64,000 bases of DNA from Shinisaurus crocodilurus (Eukaryota > Chordata > Lepidosauria > Squamata > Shinisauridae), in assembly GCA_021292165.1 (NCBI GenBank), contig CM037879.1:114382359-114446358 (forward strand), given 5' to 3'. The position numbers and the translations under genes are program-made. Positions 11,367 to 22,289 of this stretch are shown here, piece by piece; positions within the stretch are counted from its first letter, which is position 1; every line of letters begins with the position of its first letter. Under the pieces are notes generated by a model, which ran no database searches, was not told the origin of the DNA, and worked only from the letters and a program-made list of their open reading frames with translations.

Positions 11367-11994
11367 CCCCCAGGACCACACAATGAAATCCCTGCTCCCC
11401 CCCTGCTTCAAACAGCCCTGTTGCCCTGGTTTCTCCGCAAAATACACAGCGTGGGGGTCCAGCACAGGGTCCCGTCGTGTCACTTCCAGCCAGAAGGTAC
11501 GCGACGGGATCAGCGTGGCCGGAGCGGCGGGCTCGAGGCTGAGTGCCGAGGGAGCCTCGGACCCGGTAAGGCCCCGTGAGCCTCTGGCAGGTGTGAGCGG
11601 GGCCGATTTTGGCCTGCTTCGCCCACCACGAGGCGAGCGGGTACACCCCTAGGAGATTTGCATATCCGCTCCTGATTGAGCCCCTGTGGCAGTTCATACC
11701 AACATTCTAAATGCCGTTGGAGTGATTTTCATAACCGCTCCTGAATGACCCCTGCGTGCATTCCAAGTGACGCCATTGGCTATCTTCTATTTTGGGTCGT
11801 ACAGGTGTGGCGAGGGTTTTTCGGAGATTTGCACCCACCAGACTTTGTCCTTGGGTGATGGAGAGTATGCGTGCCAAGTTTGGAGCAGATCCGTCCAACC
11901 GTGTAGCAGCCTATGCGACGCACGCAAACGCCTGTACGGACATACGTAAGTACGTATGTATGGTATGGACAAACTTTCACATTTATATAGTAGA
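11367..11994 (-). mobile_element. Helitron copy B, short, with a different 5' terminus
   Basis: One minisatellite unit (ACACAATGAAATCCC, about 11,380) abuts the end of copy A directly. GC-rich copy c follows, and then Helitron body from 11,652. On the minus strand the element would begin TCTACTATATAAATG at 11,994, with A on the outside and TC inside, as expected for a Helitron 5' end. The complete Helitron instead begins TCTATATATATAAAA. Copy A and copy B therefore lie head to tail. Confidence 0.65.
11404..11651. repeat. GC-rich foldback family, copy c
   Basis: It carries the CCCTGTTGCCCTGGTTTC block, the GGGGGTCCAGCACAGGG block, GTCGTGTCACTTCC, a GCGGGCTCGAGGC block, and a right end GGCGAGCGGGTACACCCCTA. 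Helitron body starts immediately afterwards. The left boundary is approximate because it lies within the C-rich minisatellite. Confidence 0.7.
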
Positions 11995-12413
11995 TGACAA
12001 GAAGGGGAAACATTCAGGGATGTTGCATGGAGATATGGAGATGCCCACTACATTCTGCCTTCCTCCCATTATATAGTTCCTCAGGCCAGGGTATCCCTGC
12101 AGTTGATGTCATGGATGGGACATAGAAGGTGCATTCCTGGGTGAGAACTGTTATCGTTATGCTTGTTGGCTGTAAGCATGCTTAAGGGCTAGAGGCTAGA
12201 CTTCTCTTCAGTCTACAGTAGGGCTTCCTGTATTAATTTGGTGCTCTGTTTAAGGTTTACTATGAATTATGGTTAATGACATCAGAAATGATTGGGTTTT
12301 GATTAAGCTGAATGTCCTAGATTTTTTTCTTGCTTTGCTCATAACTATATTGGGTGAGATCAATCATGCTGACTCTGTTTTATGTTCAGGCAAGGCCTCA
12401 GGTGTAGATGCAT

Positions 12414-13372
12414 ATACCCTCCAACATTTCACAGATGAAAATAGGGACACACATGTGAATTTGTAAGAGGTATGATTAAGCAACATGAAGGTGTGATCAA
12501 GAGGGCGTGGCCAGGCAACATGAGGGCGTGGCCAAGGGTATGGCCAGGCAACCAAAGGGCATGGTCAGTACAAAAGTCATTAGAGGAAACACACAAAATC
12601 GTATATATTATAATTATTACATTATTATATATTATTTTATAATATTTTATTAGTGGCTTTTGTATTTTTTTTAACCTTACTTAAACCCTTAATTGTTGAT
12701 ATCTGTTGTTTTTCATGGGGGGGGGTGTTAGTGATTGCAGGGCAATCTCTTTTTGTTTTAAAATTGTCAGGATTGGTCCCGCATTTTCAGGGCAGTTGGA
12801 GAAGGAGAAGAAAAGAAGGAGATGCAGAGGAGGGGGAGCTTTTGGGTGGGGGGGAAATATAAAAAGACACATTGGGGTTTTGAGCCCCTTCAGCGTTTTG
12901 CTCCATCACCTCTACAGCTCTGGTTTTTAAGCACAAGGAGTAAATTTGAGGCTAAACAAAGCTGAACAGCTTCACTGTTGTGTGTTATTGTGGAAAGGCC
13001 CCAGTTTAAAGCACTTTTTGTGCTCTATTCACACAATTTAGACTTAAAGAAACACTTAAACTGGAATAATCTTACAGAATTTAACTAACTTGAATTAAGT
13101 TAAAACAAACAGTGCAATCCTACGCACAGTTACTCGGGAGTAAGTACAAATGTCTTCAATGGGTCTTACTTACTTATCAGGGGGCCTGGTCAGAGGCAGC
13201 AGGTAGAGCGCGCGCACACTGCACACACACACACACTCGGTGTGTTCCCTTCCTGCTTAAAGGGTCCATGGGCAAAATCGCAGCTAGGCTAAATAGCTTT
13301 CAGGAAGAGGCAGGCAGGGGAATTCCAGGCTCTGCATAAGAAATCGGGACTCTGCATAACAAAGTAAGAAGC
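12414..13372 (+). mobile_element. ~1-kb TIR DNA element, copy 1
   Basis: It begins ATACCCTCCAACATTTC and is collinear, in opposite orientation, with 55,315-57,237. Shared blocks include AATAGGGACAC, several GGGCGTGGCCA-like repeats, an AT-rich (TATTA) stretch, ACAGCTCTGGTTTTTAAGC, and a TGCAATCCTA / TCAATGGGTCTTACTT block near 13,110-13,170. This copy lacks the far end present in copy 2; similarity stops at AAAGTAAGAAGC (13,372). No transposase is recognisable, so it is non-autonomous. Confidence 0.7.
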
Positions 13373-14880
13373 CAAGTAGATGTGGTAAATGGAATGGGGA
13401 CATCCATGAAATTCAAAGGATAGGGCAGAGAGGCTTTCTATGTATGACTCTTAAATGAAAAGGATACACATTATGGAGATGTTTTAGACATCAGTCACCA
13501 ACCTTGCCTTGTATTTTGAACCATCCCGCTACTACTTCGACTGAGCAAAAGAACTTGGGCCTACTTGTTCTTGAGTCTCTGCCACCTGTTTGGCAAAGTG
13601 ATGCTTGCTTCTAATAAAGTCATCACACCAGTGCTTTGTGAGGTTTCTTTCATTGTAAGTATAGTTCTCATGAACAATTGGAGCTGCTCACTTGTCCCCA
13701 GCACCCAGAATGAGGTAGTCGTGATGGTGAGTATAATTCTGCCATCCCCAGCCCCTGGAGTTGCAAATGTGTCCCTAGGTGAAGTTCAAGCCTTTTCCCT
13801 GATAGCAGCGGGGAAACAGAAATCTGTATGAAGATTACTGGGGAGGCGGAGAGGCTTAAACCTCTTCCTCCCTGTAGGAGATCCTAACACAGATCATTGT
13901 TTCTCTGCTGCCATTAGCAACAGGGAAACTAGTGATCTGTTCCCCATTCCCAGATGACGGCTGATAAGTTGGACAGTGGAGAAAAGTGGACAGGGCACCC
14001 TGACATTTTGTGGGCCACATGTGCCACGTGGGTTGCTTTACCATGACAAATTATCTGTGCTTGAGACCAAGGTTTCAGACATGCCATTTGCTGCATGCAT
14101 ACTTCAATTACAAGAAGATTGCTAGTTATATGCTGCATGCCTGTTGTGTCAATTAGTCACCCATGTTCATGAAGCTGATTTTGCTTACTACAGAAATGGC
14201 TTCTTTTTTCCCTTTAGAATCAAAGGTACTGTGTTTACTGTATCTATTCAAATAAATTACAACTGCATCTGGAGAAACACAAAAATTGTGAAATCATGCC
14301 AGTTCTTCTCATTTTACTTCCCTGATTGCATTTCCATTTACTCTCAGTGGCATCCCAAAAAAAATATGTCCACTTGACATGATTTAAAATGCTGTACTTA
14401 GGAGATTTAGATTCTAGTAATGTCAAAGAAAAAGGAAACAATAAGCAAGTTTTCCACAGATTTGGTTTCCAGGCATTTATTCTACTGAAACCAAACAGCA
14501 CTAGAATATCCGAGGGTACCATAATTACAAGATGAAAACAAAAGAACAACAACACAAAAACCCTGACTATCTATATGCCTACCTAGATCTATATGTGAAA
14601 TACAGATTTCAGTTTTCTAGCAATTAAACCTAACAGCCAACTCCAGAAGAAAAAGATTTGTGCCCGTGTGCTGACCTCCACTGTCAATGTTTGCAACATG
14701 AACATCCTTCAGTTCCCACCACTTTTGAGGGTGGACTGGGGCACCAACTTCTCAGGGGGGGCAGGGGATTTAAAGAAGGATTTTCTTGTATGTTTCCTGA
14801 CGCCTTTACCATTCACATATGCATCCATGACACCCACTGTACAAATAGAGAAGTGATTGGAAGGAATTGGGTTTTTAAAT
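13373..14880. other. unassigned sequence
   Basis: No recognisable gene, RNA or repeat terminus. The 103-codon minus-strand ORF at 14,244-14,555 has no motif that I know. Confidence 0.4.
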
Positions 14881-15909
14881 AGTGCTTATCAATGGTACCT
14901 TCTTAAACTGGGGAGGGGTAATGAGCGGGGTGCCACAGGGTTCGGTCCTGGGCCCAGTGCTCTTCAATATTTTTATTAATGACTTGGATGAGGAGGTGCA
15001 GGGAATGCTTATCAAATTTGCAGATGACACAAAGTTGGGTGGAACAGCTAATACTCTGGAAAGACAGAAACAAAATTCAAAGCGATCTCGATAGGCTGGA
15101 GCGCTGGGCCGAAAAACAACAGAATGAAATTTAATAGGGATAAATGCCAAGTGCTGCACCTAGGGAAAGGAAACCAAATGCACAGTTACAGAATGGGGGA
15201 CACTTGGCTCAACAATACAAGTGAGAAGGATCTTGGAATTGTGGTAGATCACAAACTGAATATGAGCCAGCAATGCGATGTGGCTGCAAAGAAGGCAAAT
15301 GCTATTTTGGGCTGCATTAATAGAAGTATAGCTTCCAAATTGCGGGAAGTGATCATTCCCCTTTACTCAGCACTGGTTAGGCCTCATCTTGAGTACTGCG
15401 TCCAGTTCTGGGCACCACACTTTTAAGAAGGATGTAGACAAACGGGAGAGGGTTCAGAGGAGGGCAACAAAGATGATAAAGGGACTGGAAACAAGGCCCT
15501 ATGAGGAGAGACTGAAAGAACTGGGCATGTTTAGCCTTCAGAAGAGGAGACTGAGGGGAGATATGATAGCACTCCTCCAGTACTTGAAAGGTTGTCACAC
15601 AGAGGAGGGCCAGGATCTCTTCTCGATCATCCCAGTTTGCAGGACACGGAATAATGGGTTCAAGTTACAGGAACCCAGATTCCACCTGAACATCAGGAAA
15701 AAATTCCTGAGTGTTAGAGCAATAAGACAATGGAACCAATTACCTAAGGAGGTGGTGAGCTCTCCCACTCTGGAGGCATTCAAGGTGAAGCTGGACGGCC
15801 ATCTGTCAGGGATGCTTTGACCTGGATTCCTGCATTGAGCAGGGGGTTGGACTCAATGGCCTTATAGGCCCCTTCCAGCTCTACTTTTCTGTGAATCTAT
15901 GATACTGTG
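14881..15909 (+). pseudogene. CR1-type LINE, 5'-truncated ORF2 (reverse transcriptase C-terminal half) and 3' end
   Basis: CR1-family LINEs encode an endonuclease-reverse transcriptase that copies the element RNA at a nicked target. The conceptual product enters in the middle of the reverse transcriptase, with GVPQGSVLGPVLFNIFINDL and then the catalytic FADDTKLGG (about 15,017-15,045). It continues through [47 protein letters not shown] and [14 protein letters not shown]. Reading frame is lost near 15,090-15,125 and a stop interrupts it at about 15,424, so it is dead. The 3' end shows the CR1-like terminal repeat (GAATCTATGATACTGTGA). It is closely related to the longer minus-strand copy at 45,671-48,330 and retains about 40 residues deleted there. 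Confidence 0.9.
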
Positions 15910-16010
15910 AAAGATATGATATTGGAACCTGTCTGCCTTTGACTGTGATGTGACTTACCCAAGTCATCTGTATGTCTTCCAATAGCACCTTCTTCATCAA
16001 CATCTGAACA

Positions 16011-16305
16011 ACCCTGAACAGCCCGATCTCGTCTGATCTCGGAAGCTAATCAGGGTCGGGCCTGGTTAGTACTTGGATAGGTGACCACCTTGGAATACCA
16101 GGTGCTATAGGAAGGGACCGTAGCTCAGTGTGATAGAGCACATGCTTTGCTTGCAGAAGGTCCCAGGTTTGATTTCCGGCCTCCTGGTAGGGCTTGGAAA
16201 GAGTCCTGCCTGAAACCCTGGAGAGCCGCTGCCAGTCAGTGTCGACAGTGCTGGGCTAGATGGACCAATGGTCTGACTCAGTATAAGGCAGCTTCCTATG
16301 TTCCT
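16011..16305 (+). mobile_element. composite SINE: 5S rRNA-like head plus tRNA-like unit
   Basis: Bases 16,011-16,111 match vertebrate 5S rRNA from CCCTGAAC through GATCTCGTCTGATCTCGG, GGTCGGGCCTGGTTAGTACT and GGTGCTATAGG. This includes the region of the internal promoter, but the 5' ~14 bases of 5S are missing. A tRNA-like unit follows from 16,114: an A box TAGCTCAGTGTGATAGAGC and a B box-like GGTTTGATTTC (16,166-16,176). The body ends in GGTCTGACTCAGTATAAGG and CAGCTTCCTATGTTCCTG, a tail common in squamate SINEs. Both heads belong to RNA polymerase III genes. It is a transposed copy and not a functional 5S or tRNA gene, because its ends are truncated and mutated. No clear TSD is visible. Confidence 0.85.
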
Positions 16306-16508
16306 GTTCTTCTTCCTGCCAGAATATGTACCTTGTCTGTGTTTTGTTTGGGTTGGGGGGGGGGTTGCTTCTGGAACACTTTATTCTTGATATGGACTAT
16401 CTATAGTTACCTGTTTGAGTTTATAGTAGAATTTGATGTCCTAGTGTCTTTTAGCCTTATTGTCTATGGTTCTGTGCAATGAAGAGATCTGTGAGGCCAT
16501 TTGGCTAT

Positions 16509-16525
16509 AAGAACAGACAGTGCTT
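16509..16525 (+). repeat. 17-bp target-site duplication of the L1 (left copy)
   Basis: AAGAACAGACAGTGCTT, repeated exactly at 17,054-17,070 around the L1 insertion. Confidence 0.9.
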
Positions 16526-17053
16526 GGATTTTTGGAATAAAATTTTTGGAGAAATTTCACTAATTATTGGCATTAATGTGGAGGTCTGTCCAAAATTAGC
16601 ATTGTTATCAATAACGGAGAAACTTTTGTGCTCACAAGAGAAAAAGGAACTAATTGTAAGTTTATTAGCGGCAGGGAGATTATTGATTGCAAGGAATTGG
16701 AAAGTTCAACATCAGTATTTAATAATAGACTGGTATAAAGAGGTTTGGGATATTGCTTTAAATGATAAACTAACATGTAGTATTAAATGTAAAAGGGGAC
16801 AATAAAGAAAAATAATTTTAAGGAAATATGGGGGTCATTTTTAGATTATGTTTTAGTAAAGGGGAAAGGGAGTAAGCCATGTCATGATATGATGTATTTT
16901 TGGAATATAGATTAATAATGGATTATGTGGATAGAATTGGTTTTGGCCCCGGGGTGACGGGTGCACTAGTAGTGTATGATTTGTAGGTTTATGTTTTTTT
17001 TTTGTGTATGTGTGTTCTTTAAAAATAAATTAAAAAAAATTATTATATAAAAA
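16526..17053 (+). pseudogene. L1 LINE, 5'-truncated ORF2 C-terminus with A-rich tail
   Basis: The conceptual product matches the end of L1 ORF2: an FWNKIFGEIS start, ELIVSLLAAGRLLIARNWK, and WYKEVWDIALNDKLT (about 16,730-16,775). An AT-rich 3' UTR follows, then an A-rich tail (about 17,025-17,053). Perfect 17-bp duplications flank it, the hallmark of target-primed insertion by L1. The right duplication includes the TSD and the first bases of a MITE, so L1 landed in a pre-existing MITE. Severe 5' truncation, leaving only about 0.5 kb, is usual for L1. Confidence 0.9.
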
Positions 17054-17062
17054 AAGAACAGA

Positions 17063-17208
17063 CAGTGCTTTTTTTCTGGAGAAAAGGGTACTGGAACTCT
17101 TGGATTACATTTCCTCGGGAGTAGATGGCGATTAAATTGTAATGCAATTAATAGAAGAAAAGGTGCTGGAACTCAGTTCTGGTGAGTTCCACCAGAAAAA
17201 AAGCCCTG
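17063..17208. mobile_element. 146-bp hAT-like MITE, copy 1
   Basis: The left end CAGTGCTTTTTTTCTGG is inverted at the right end (CCAGAAAAAAAGCCCTG). It is flanked by a perfect 8-bp duplication AGAACAGA (17,055-17,062 and 17,209-17,216). The 8-bp TSD and CAG-type terminus indicate the hAT superfamily. It is 97 percent identical (four differences) to the copy at 58,863-59,008. It has no coding capacity. Confidence 0.95.
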
Positions 17209-17521
17209 AGAACAGAGTACCAGGAATTACCACATACTTTATACACATCATTCATTCATTCATTCACATGGTGATGGGTGGACGCACCCAAATCTGCTTC
17301 AGTAGTATCTTCTGGAGTGACTGGATTACTTTTCTTGAATGTATTCTGACTTTGGTGTGGTGGTTCTGGGACCACATTATGCTACCCTCATTGTCTCCAG
17401 CAAGGGCCAAACTAAATGTTACCTTGAATATGTATTCACTGAACATCCATCCCTGTGTAACTGTTCTTTTGCTTGTCTTTGTTCTTCTTGTATCCTAATT
17501 AGTGTTCCTTTTTATGTTTGA

Positions 17522-17550
17522 TGTGTGTGTGTGTGTGTGTGTGTGTGTGT
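17522..17550. repeat. (TG)n microsatellite
   Basis: About 14 TG units. Confidence 0.95.
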
Positions 17551-17559
17551 TCAGCAGTA

Positions 17560-18280
17560 CCACAGAGTTAAAATTACAGGGGGGTCCCCTCTTCCACCCG
17601 TCTGATTGCCAGTGAGCGGAGCCCAGTGACTGATGGGAAATACAGTTCTCTTTAAGGCCCTTGCAATGGCAGCACCCCTAAAAAGGACATGGACTATCAG
17701 CCACTTGTGTTAGTAACATAAGTTTCAGTTAGGCTCAAAGGATGAAGGGAAGCTATCTGGGGTCTGAGAGGCCTGATCAGGACAGGTGTGACTGGATACT
17801 CTGTAGGAAACATGCGGGGGGGGGGGGGAAGCTCCAGCCTGACTCAGCATGTAGCTGAGGGTGAAATAGAAGGAATCACACAATTAAGAAAAGATACAAG
17901 TGATGGAAATTGTAATATTGCCTGCTTAAATCAATGAGGTAATGTAACCACTAGTTAGAGTGGGAGGAAAGGGTTAATTGAACAATCCCTTGGTGTATGT
18001 TTTCTAACCCCAACTCCCTACTTCTGGCCTCTCTGTGGCCAGCAATCTCTCTCCACCTCTCCAACCTGATGGACACACGGTCTGAGCTGGCTTCCAGCTA
18101 GTGATCTCCAATGAAGCGGACTCTTAACACCAAAGACTCTAATCTGCCTATATGCATCCTGCATATATGAATATAGACTGTAAGTAAAACTAATAAATGT
18201 CTTTATTAGTTTTAAACCTTGTATGGACAATCCATTCCTTTAAAGAGCCTTTTACCAGGGTTTAGCAACCCACATGGTGA
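17560..18280 (+). mobile_element. possible LTR-like segment (weak)
   Basis: A polyadenylation signal AATAAATG lies in CTAATAAATGTCTTTATTAG (about 18,190-18,210). Some 70 bases later comes GCAACCCACATGGTGAC, which resembles the junction of an LTR end with a TGG-type primer site. No matching second LTR, coding remnant or TSD is visible, so the call is tentative. The segment also holds a G-run at 17,815-17,828. Confidence 0.2.
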
Positions 18281-18991
18281 CAACCAGTTTCAATAACCAG
18301 GCTGCGCATAAGGGGGAAAACTCTGCTTCATCCTATCCAGTATAGGACCAACTCCTTTCCATATCCTCCAACCACTAGAGCATGACTTTGAAAACAAATT
18401 CAAGGTAATGTCTAGTTTGGCTCCAAGTTTCCACAGCATTCAGCAACAGGAATTGAAGCCCATATACCTCAGTTCAGATCAGACCAGTTCTTAGACAGGT
18501 TGCAGTATAATCTGAACTCTAACAGACATAAGAGCAGATACCCAAAATACAGTATCCAAAATACTACTCCCAACTTCAGAAAGACTTGAATGTTTCCAGA
18601 AGCATTTTCATTCATGCAGCTTATCAGGATGATTAGTTCAACCTGACTGGGGGTTGAAGCAGCAGTTTTTGTCTTTCACAGTTTAAAAGGGCAGGATCAC
18701 AACCAGTATTATCTCCAACTTTCAAGATCCTTGAAATTCACATTTTGAACAGAACAATGCTTGTCAGTGGAAGGATACTTGAATAAGTAGGTCTTTTCTA
18801 ACAAGAGTTTCTGCACAGCATAGCTAGAGGAATGAAAACCAAGAATAGATGCCAAACAATTTGCATTTCATCTGGGGAGAAAATCATCTTATAAGTTAAA
18901 CTGAAGAATGCAAAAAGGAAATGAAAGGAAAGGGGGAAAAGATTTAGAACTTAAAAATGAAAATTTGCCTTTCAGTAGTGCAAATGCTTCA
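18281..18991. other. unassigned sequence
   Basis: No gene or repeat terminus recognised. Confidence 0.4.
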
Positions 18992-19099
18992 GGGTGCAAT
19001 GCTATGCATGTTTAGACAGAAAAAAGTCCTTCAACTCCCGGCATTACAACTGGGAGTTGTAGGATTTTTTTCAGTTCAAACATGCATAGCATTGCACCC
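18992..19099. mobile_element. palindromic MITE (GGGTGCAAT family), copy 1
   Basis: A 108-base foldback. GGGTGCAATGCTATGCATG at the left is the exact inverse of the right end, and complementarity continues through AAAAAAGTCC / GGATTTTTTT and CAACTCCC / GGGAGTTG to a loop of about 8 bases. A shorter sister lies at 54,613-54,683. A related GTAATCCTATAGATGTC...AAGATTGCACC unit lies at 45,511-45,591. Confidence 0.85.
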
Positions 19100-19690
19100 T
19101 ACATATATTATACAGAATATGTAATACTATGTTAATTTTTTCATAGGGAGCCCTCTGCTATCATCCAGCCAAGACAGCCACAACCATGCCATTGCTTGTA
19201 CTGGTGCAAGCAATTCAACATCACAATGACAATGTTGGAAGTAAAATGAACATATTAGCAGCAACAACAGCCATGGCCATAGCAGCTTCCCCACCAAACA
19301 CTGTCCCTCAGCCATCTTCTCTTCTGGGAATGAAACAGAAAGCATGTATGCAGCAATGCTACAAGTGTATGTATTGGATGACAACATCTAATCCTTTCCT
19401 TTCCCCGTTCCCAGGGATTGTGGTATGTAAGACAGGGAGCAGAAGCCTTTCCCTCAGAGACGTCTAGAGCCTTGACACTGTAGAGCATTGAGTAGGTGTG
19501 CCGCATGTTGTATTCTGGGGCTGACATCCACCACGACCACCACTGGCAGAGCTCTTCATGGGTGGGTGCCTTCGCCCCATCCTAACCCCCTCCAGGAAGA
19601 GGATGTGGGAGTTAGGATTACACTCTTATTTATTAATTTGCATACTCTGTTATTCTGAATTGTGTTCTGCATAAGAGGGACTATGTTATT
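19100..19690. other. unassigned sequence
   Basis: ORFs on both strands at 19,127-19,527 have no recognisable motif and mutually overlap. I see no gene. Confidence 0.4.
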
Positions 19691-21936
19691 TATTTTAATG
19701 CAACATTTTAGTCTTCAGCTGAAACTAGTAAGGCTTTAAGTTTTACAAAACAGATATACTTTGAAAAGAGTAATAAAGTGGATAGATTGTTAGCACATTA
19801 TGTTGCAAAGGAGCAAAGAAAGAGATTAATACCACCAGTAATACCATCTGAAAAGACTTCAAAACTAACACAGTCTAGGGAATAATAAATGAATGTATCT
19901 GTGAACTATTATAAACATCTATATAAATCAGATAAGCCTTCAGGAGAGGATATAAACTCCTTCTTAAACAATTTGAATATGCCAACTTTAATAGCAGATG
20001 GTAAAATAACTTTAAATGCTCCAAAAACAGAAGATGAAATAAGAGAAGAAGTAAAAACCTTATAAGTAAATTAGGCTCCAGGCATGGATGGATTCAGTAG
20101 AATTCTATAAGCATTGTATTGATGTCTTAGTCCAACCACTGTCTATCTTGTTTAATCAATCAAATTCACAACAGATACCAAATTCATGGAAAGAGGCAAC
20201 AATAATATTAATACACAAAATAGAAAAAGATTGTACTCTACCAAGATCTTATAGGCCAATCTCCCTTCTGAATCAAAACTATAAAAATTTTACAGCAATA
20301 TTGGCATCAAGATTAAATAAGATAATTGGTCAATATATACATACTGCTCAAACTGGATTTATTCACAACAGAAAATAGCGGGCAGCACTAGAAGAGCTCT
20401 TTCAATTATTAATTTTTGTAATGAACATAAACTTAAAGCCATCATGGTTTTAATGCAGAGACAGCCTTTGACAGATTGGAATGGTAATTTTTGTTCACCA
20501 CTCTTCAAAAATTTAATATAGAAGGACCTTTCCTTTACTGTTAAAGAGCAATTTATAAAGAACAAACGCAAAAATAATTATTAATGGTCAACTAGCAAAC
20601 ATGTTTGGCCTTGAAAGAGGGACCCAACAAGGCTGCCCATTATCTGCACTTTTATTTGCCATAAGCATAGACGATTAGGGAAAAGCAGAATATCAGACAG
20701 ATACAAGTTGGAGACCAGGACTTAAAGATCAGCTTATATGTGATATTATCACTACCGGAACCTAAGCTATTGCTGCCTCATGTATTACAAGTAATAGAAC
20801 AATACAGCCAAATCTCTTGGTATAAATTAAAGAATGAACTGATGGGAATACACGTTCAAGAAGAAGACAGAGAAGAAATAGTCAAACAATAAAATTTAAA
20901 ATGGTTAAGTAAACCTATTCATCACGCGGGTATTTTTTTATTAACTGATCTGATGAAACTGAAGGAGGTAAATTATTTTACATTATGGGAGAATATAAAA
21001 AGGGATATTAAAAGATGGAATAATGTAAAGCTTTCTTGGTTTGGTAGGATTGCCTCGATCAAAATGATAGTATTACCCAGGTTTTTGTTCACTCAACATT
21101 CCAATTGAGATAAATAACAAAGAACTTGCCTTGTGGCAAAAAATATTACAGGATTTTATATGGTATAGCTTTAATATTACAAAGAACTAAATCTCAAGGT
21201 GGAGTATTATGTCCAAATATTGCAAAATACTATCAAGGAATGAGATTAAAAGAGATAATAAGATGGAATATAGTAAAGAATGCCAAATCCCTGGTATATG
21301 ATAGAACATAATAGTTGTAAAGTTCCCCTTTCCCATGGGTTTATAAAGGAAACTTTAGTAAAAGCAGTAATATAATTTCGATTTTGAAAACCCCTTTTAT
21401 TCTGACTATAATGAAAGTATGGGATATGGTAAAAAAATAAAAAATACTTGAGTCCTGTTTATCCCTTTTAGCCTCAATATATATATTCTGTTGCTGGCAA
21501 AGATTCGTTATGAGTAAAATATGGTATTATAACTTACTGGGACTTGTTAAGATGAAAACAGTGTATGAGTTGGGATAAGTTAAGAACAAGAATGCAACTG
21601 GATTAACCCCAATGGTTTCTATATTGGCGAATTAAGAACTACATAAATATTAAGTCTAGGACAGGTATTCTAGGAATGCAGCTATCTAAATTTGAAAAAT
21701 TAACTGTGGAGACAAAATATTTTAAAGGTTCATTAACAAGAAAATATTAGAACAAGACTTAAAAAGGGAGCATTTAAAAAAAAACTTGTTGGGAGACAAT
21801 GGCAGCATTAAGGATCAGTGAAGGAGAATGGAAAGTAGTTTTTATGAGAGGAATGACCAATTCAATCTGCGTTAATTTAAAATAGAATTATTATAAACTA
21901 ATGAAATAACAGAGATTCAATAAAATATATAGAAAG
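19690..21936 (+). pseudogene. L1-type LINE ORF2, decayed reverse transcriptase
   Basis: Pieces of L1 ORF2 occur in order across three frames: PGMDGFS and EFYKHCIDVL (about 20,078-20,115), RPISLLNQNYKNFTAILASR (20,249-20,310), TAQTGFIHNRK, then GTQQGCPLSALLFAIS (about 20,613-20,660). It continues with ISWYKLKNELMGIHVQEED and KLSWFGRIASIKMIVLPRF (about 21,020-21,090). At the catalytic YADD position the sequence reads LYVILSLPEPK (about 20,732-20,765), so the ADD triplet has been deleted. Numerous stops and frameshifts follow. The C-terminal zinc-knuckle part seems to be displaced to 25,293-26,000 by later insertions. Confidence 0.85.
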
Positions 21937-22190
21937 TAGGGATGCACGAGGAATCTGTTAGGGGGGTGAAAGCCCAACAAACTTTCTTGGCTCAACCACC
22001 CGGATTCCGTCTCGTCATCCCTCTGATGGCTCCAACTCGCCCTGGTGGGAGCCGAGCCAGCAGGCGGTTTCTGCTTGCATTTTGTTTAAAGGCGAAGGAG
22101 CCCTGCCTGGGGCTCCTTTCTCAGTCAATTTGAGAACCTTGCAAACAACAGGTACCTCTTCACCAGCCTTTTTTCGCTTAATTCAAGTCA
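21937..22190. mobile_element. TAGGGATG-type DNA element end (partial)
   Basis: It starts TAGGGATGCACGAGG, resembling other TAGGGATG termini in this window (61,868; inverse at 25,292 and 50,955). It is interrupted at 22,191 by a hAT, and its flanking sequence resumes at 24,280. The matching right end and TSD could not be identified. Confidence 0.4.
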
Positions 22191-22198
22191 ACCTTGTG
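22191..22198. repeat. 8-bp TSD of the hAT (left copy)
   Basis: ACCTTGTG, repeated exactly at 24,272-24,279. Confidence 0.95.
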
Positions 22199-22289
22199 TA
22201 GGCTGACCATATTTCCTCGGGACAAAAACGGGACATTGTGGGACGGGGTTATGTAATATTCCGTATTCATGAAAAAGTAAGACAATAAC

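Noticed and set aside
16011..16111. Functional 5S rRNA gene
   Set aside because: The 5' end is missing, substitutions occur at conserved positions, there is no T-run terminator, and it is fused to a tRNA-like SINE unit.
16114..16186. Functional tRNA gene
   Set aside because: The A and B boxes belong to a SINE; no cloverleaf with intact acceptor stem can be closed and a SINE body follows.
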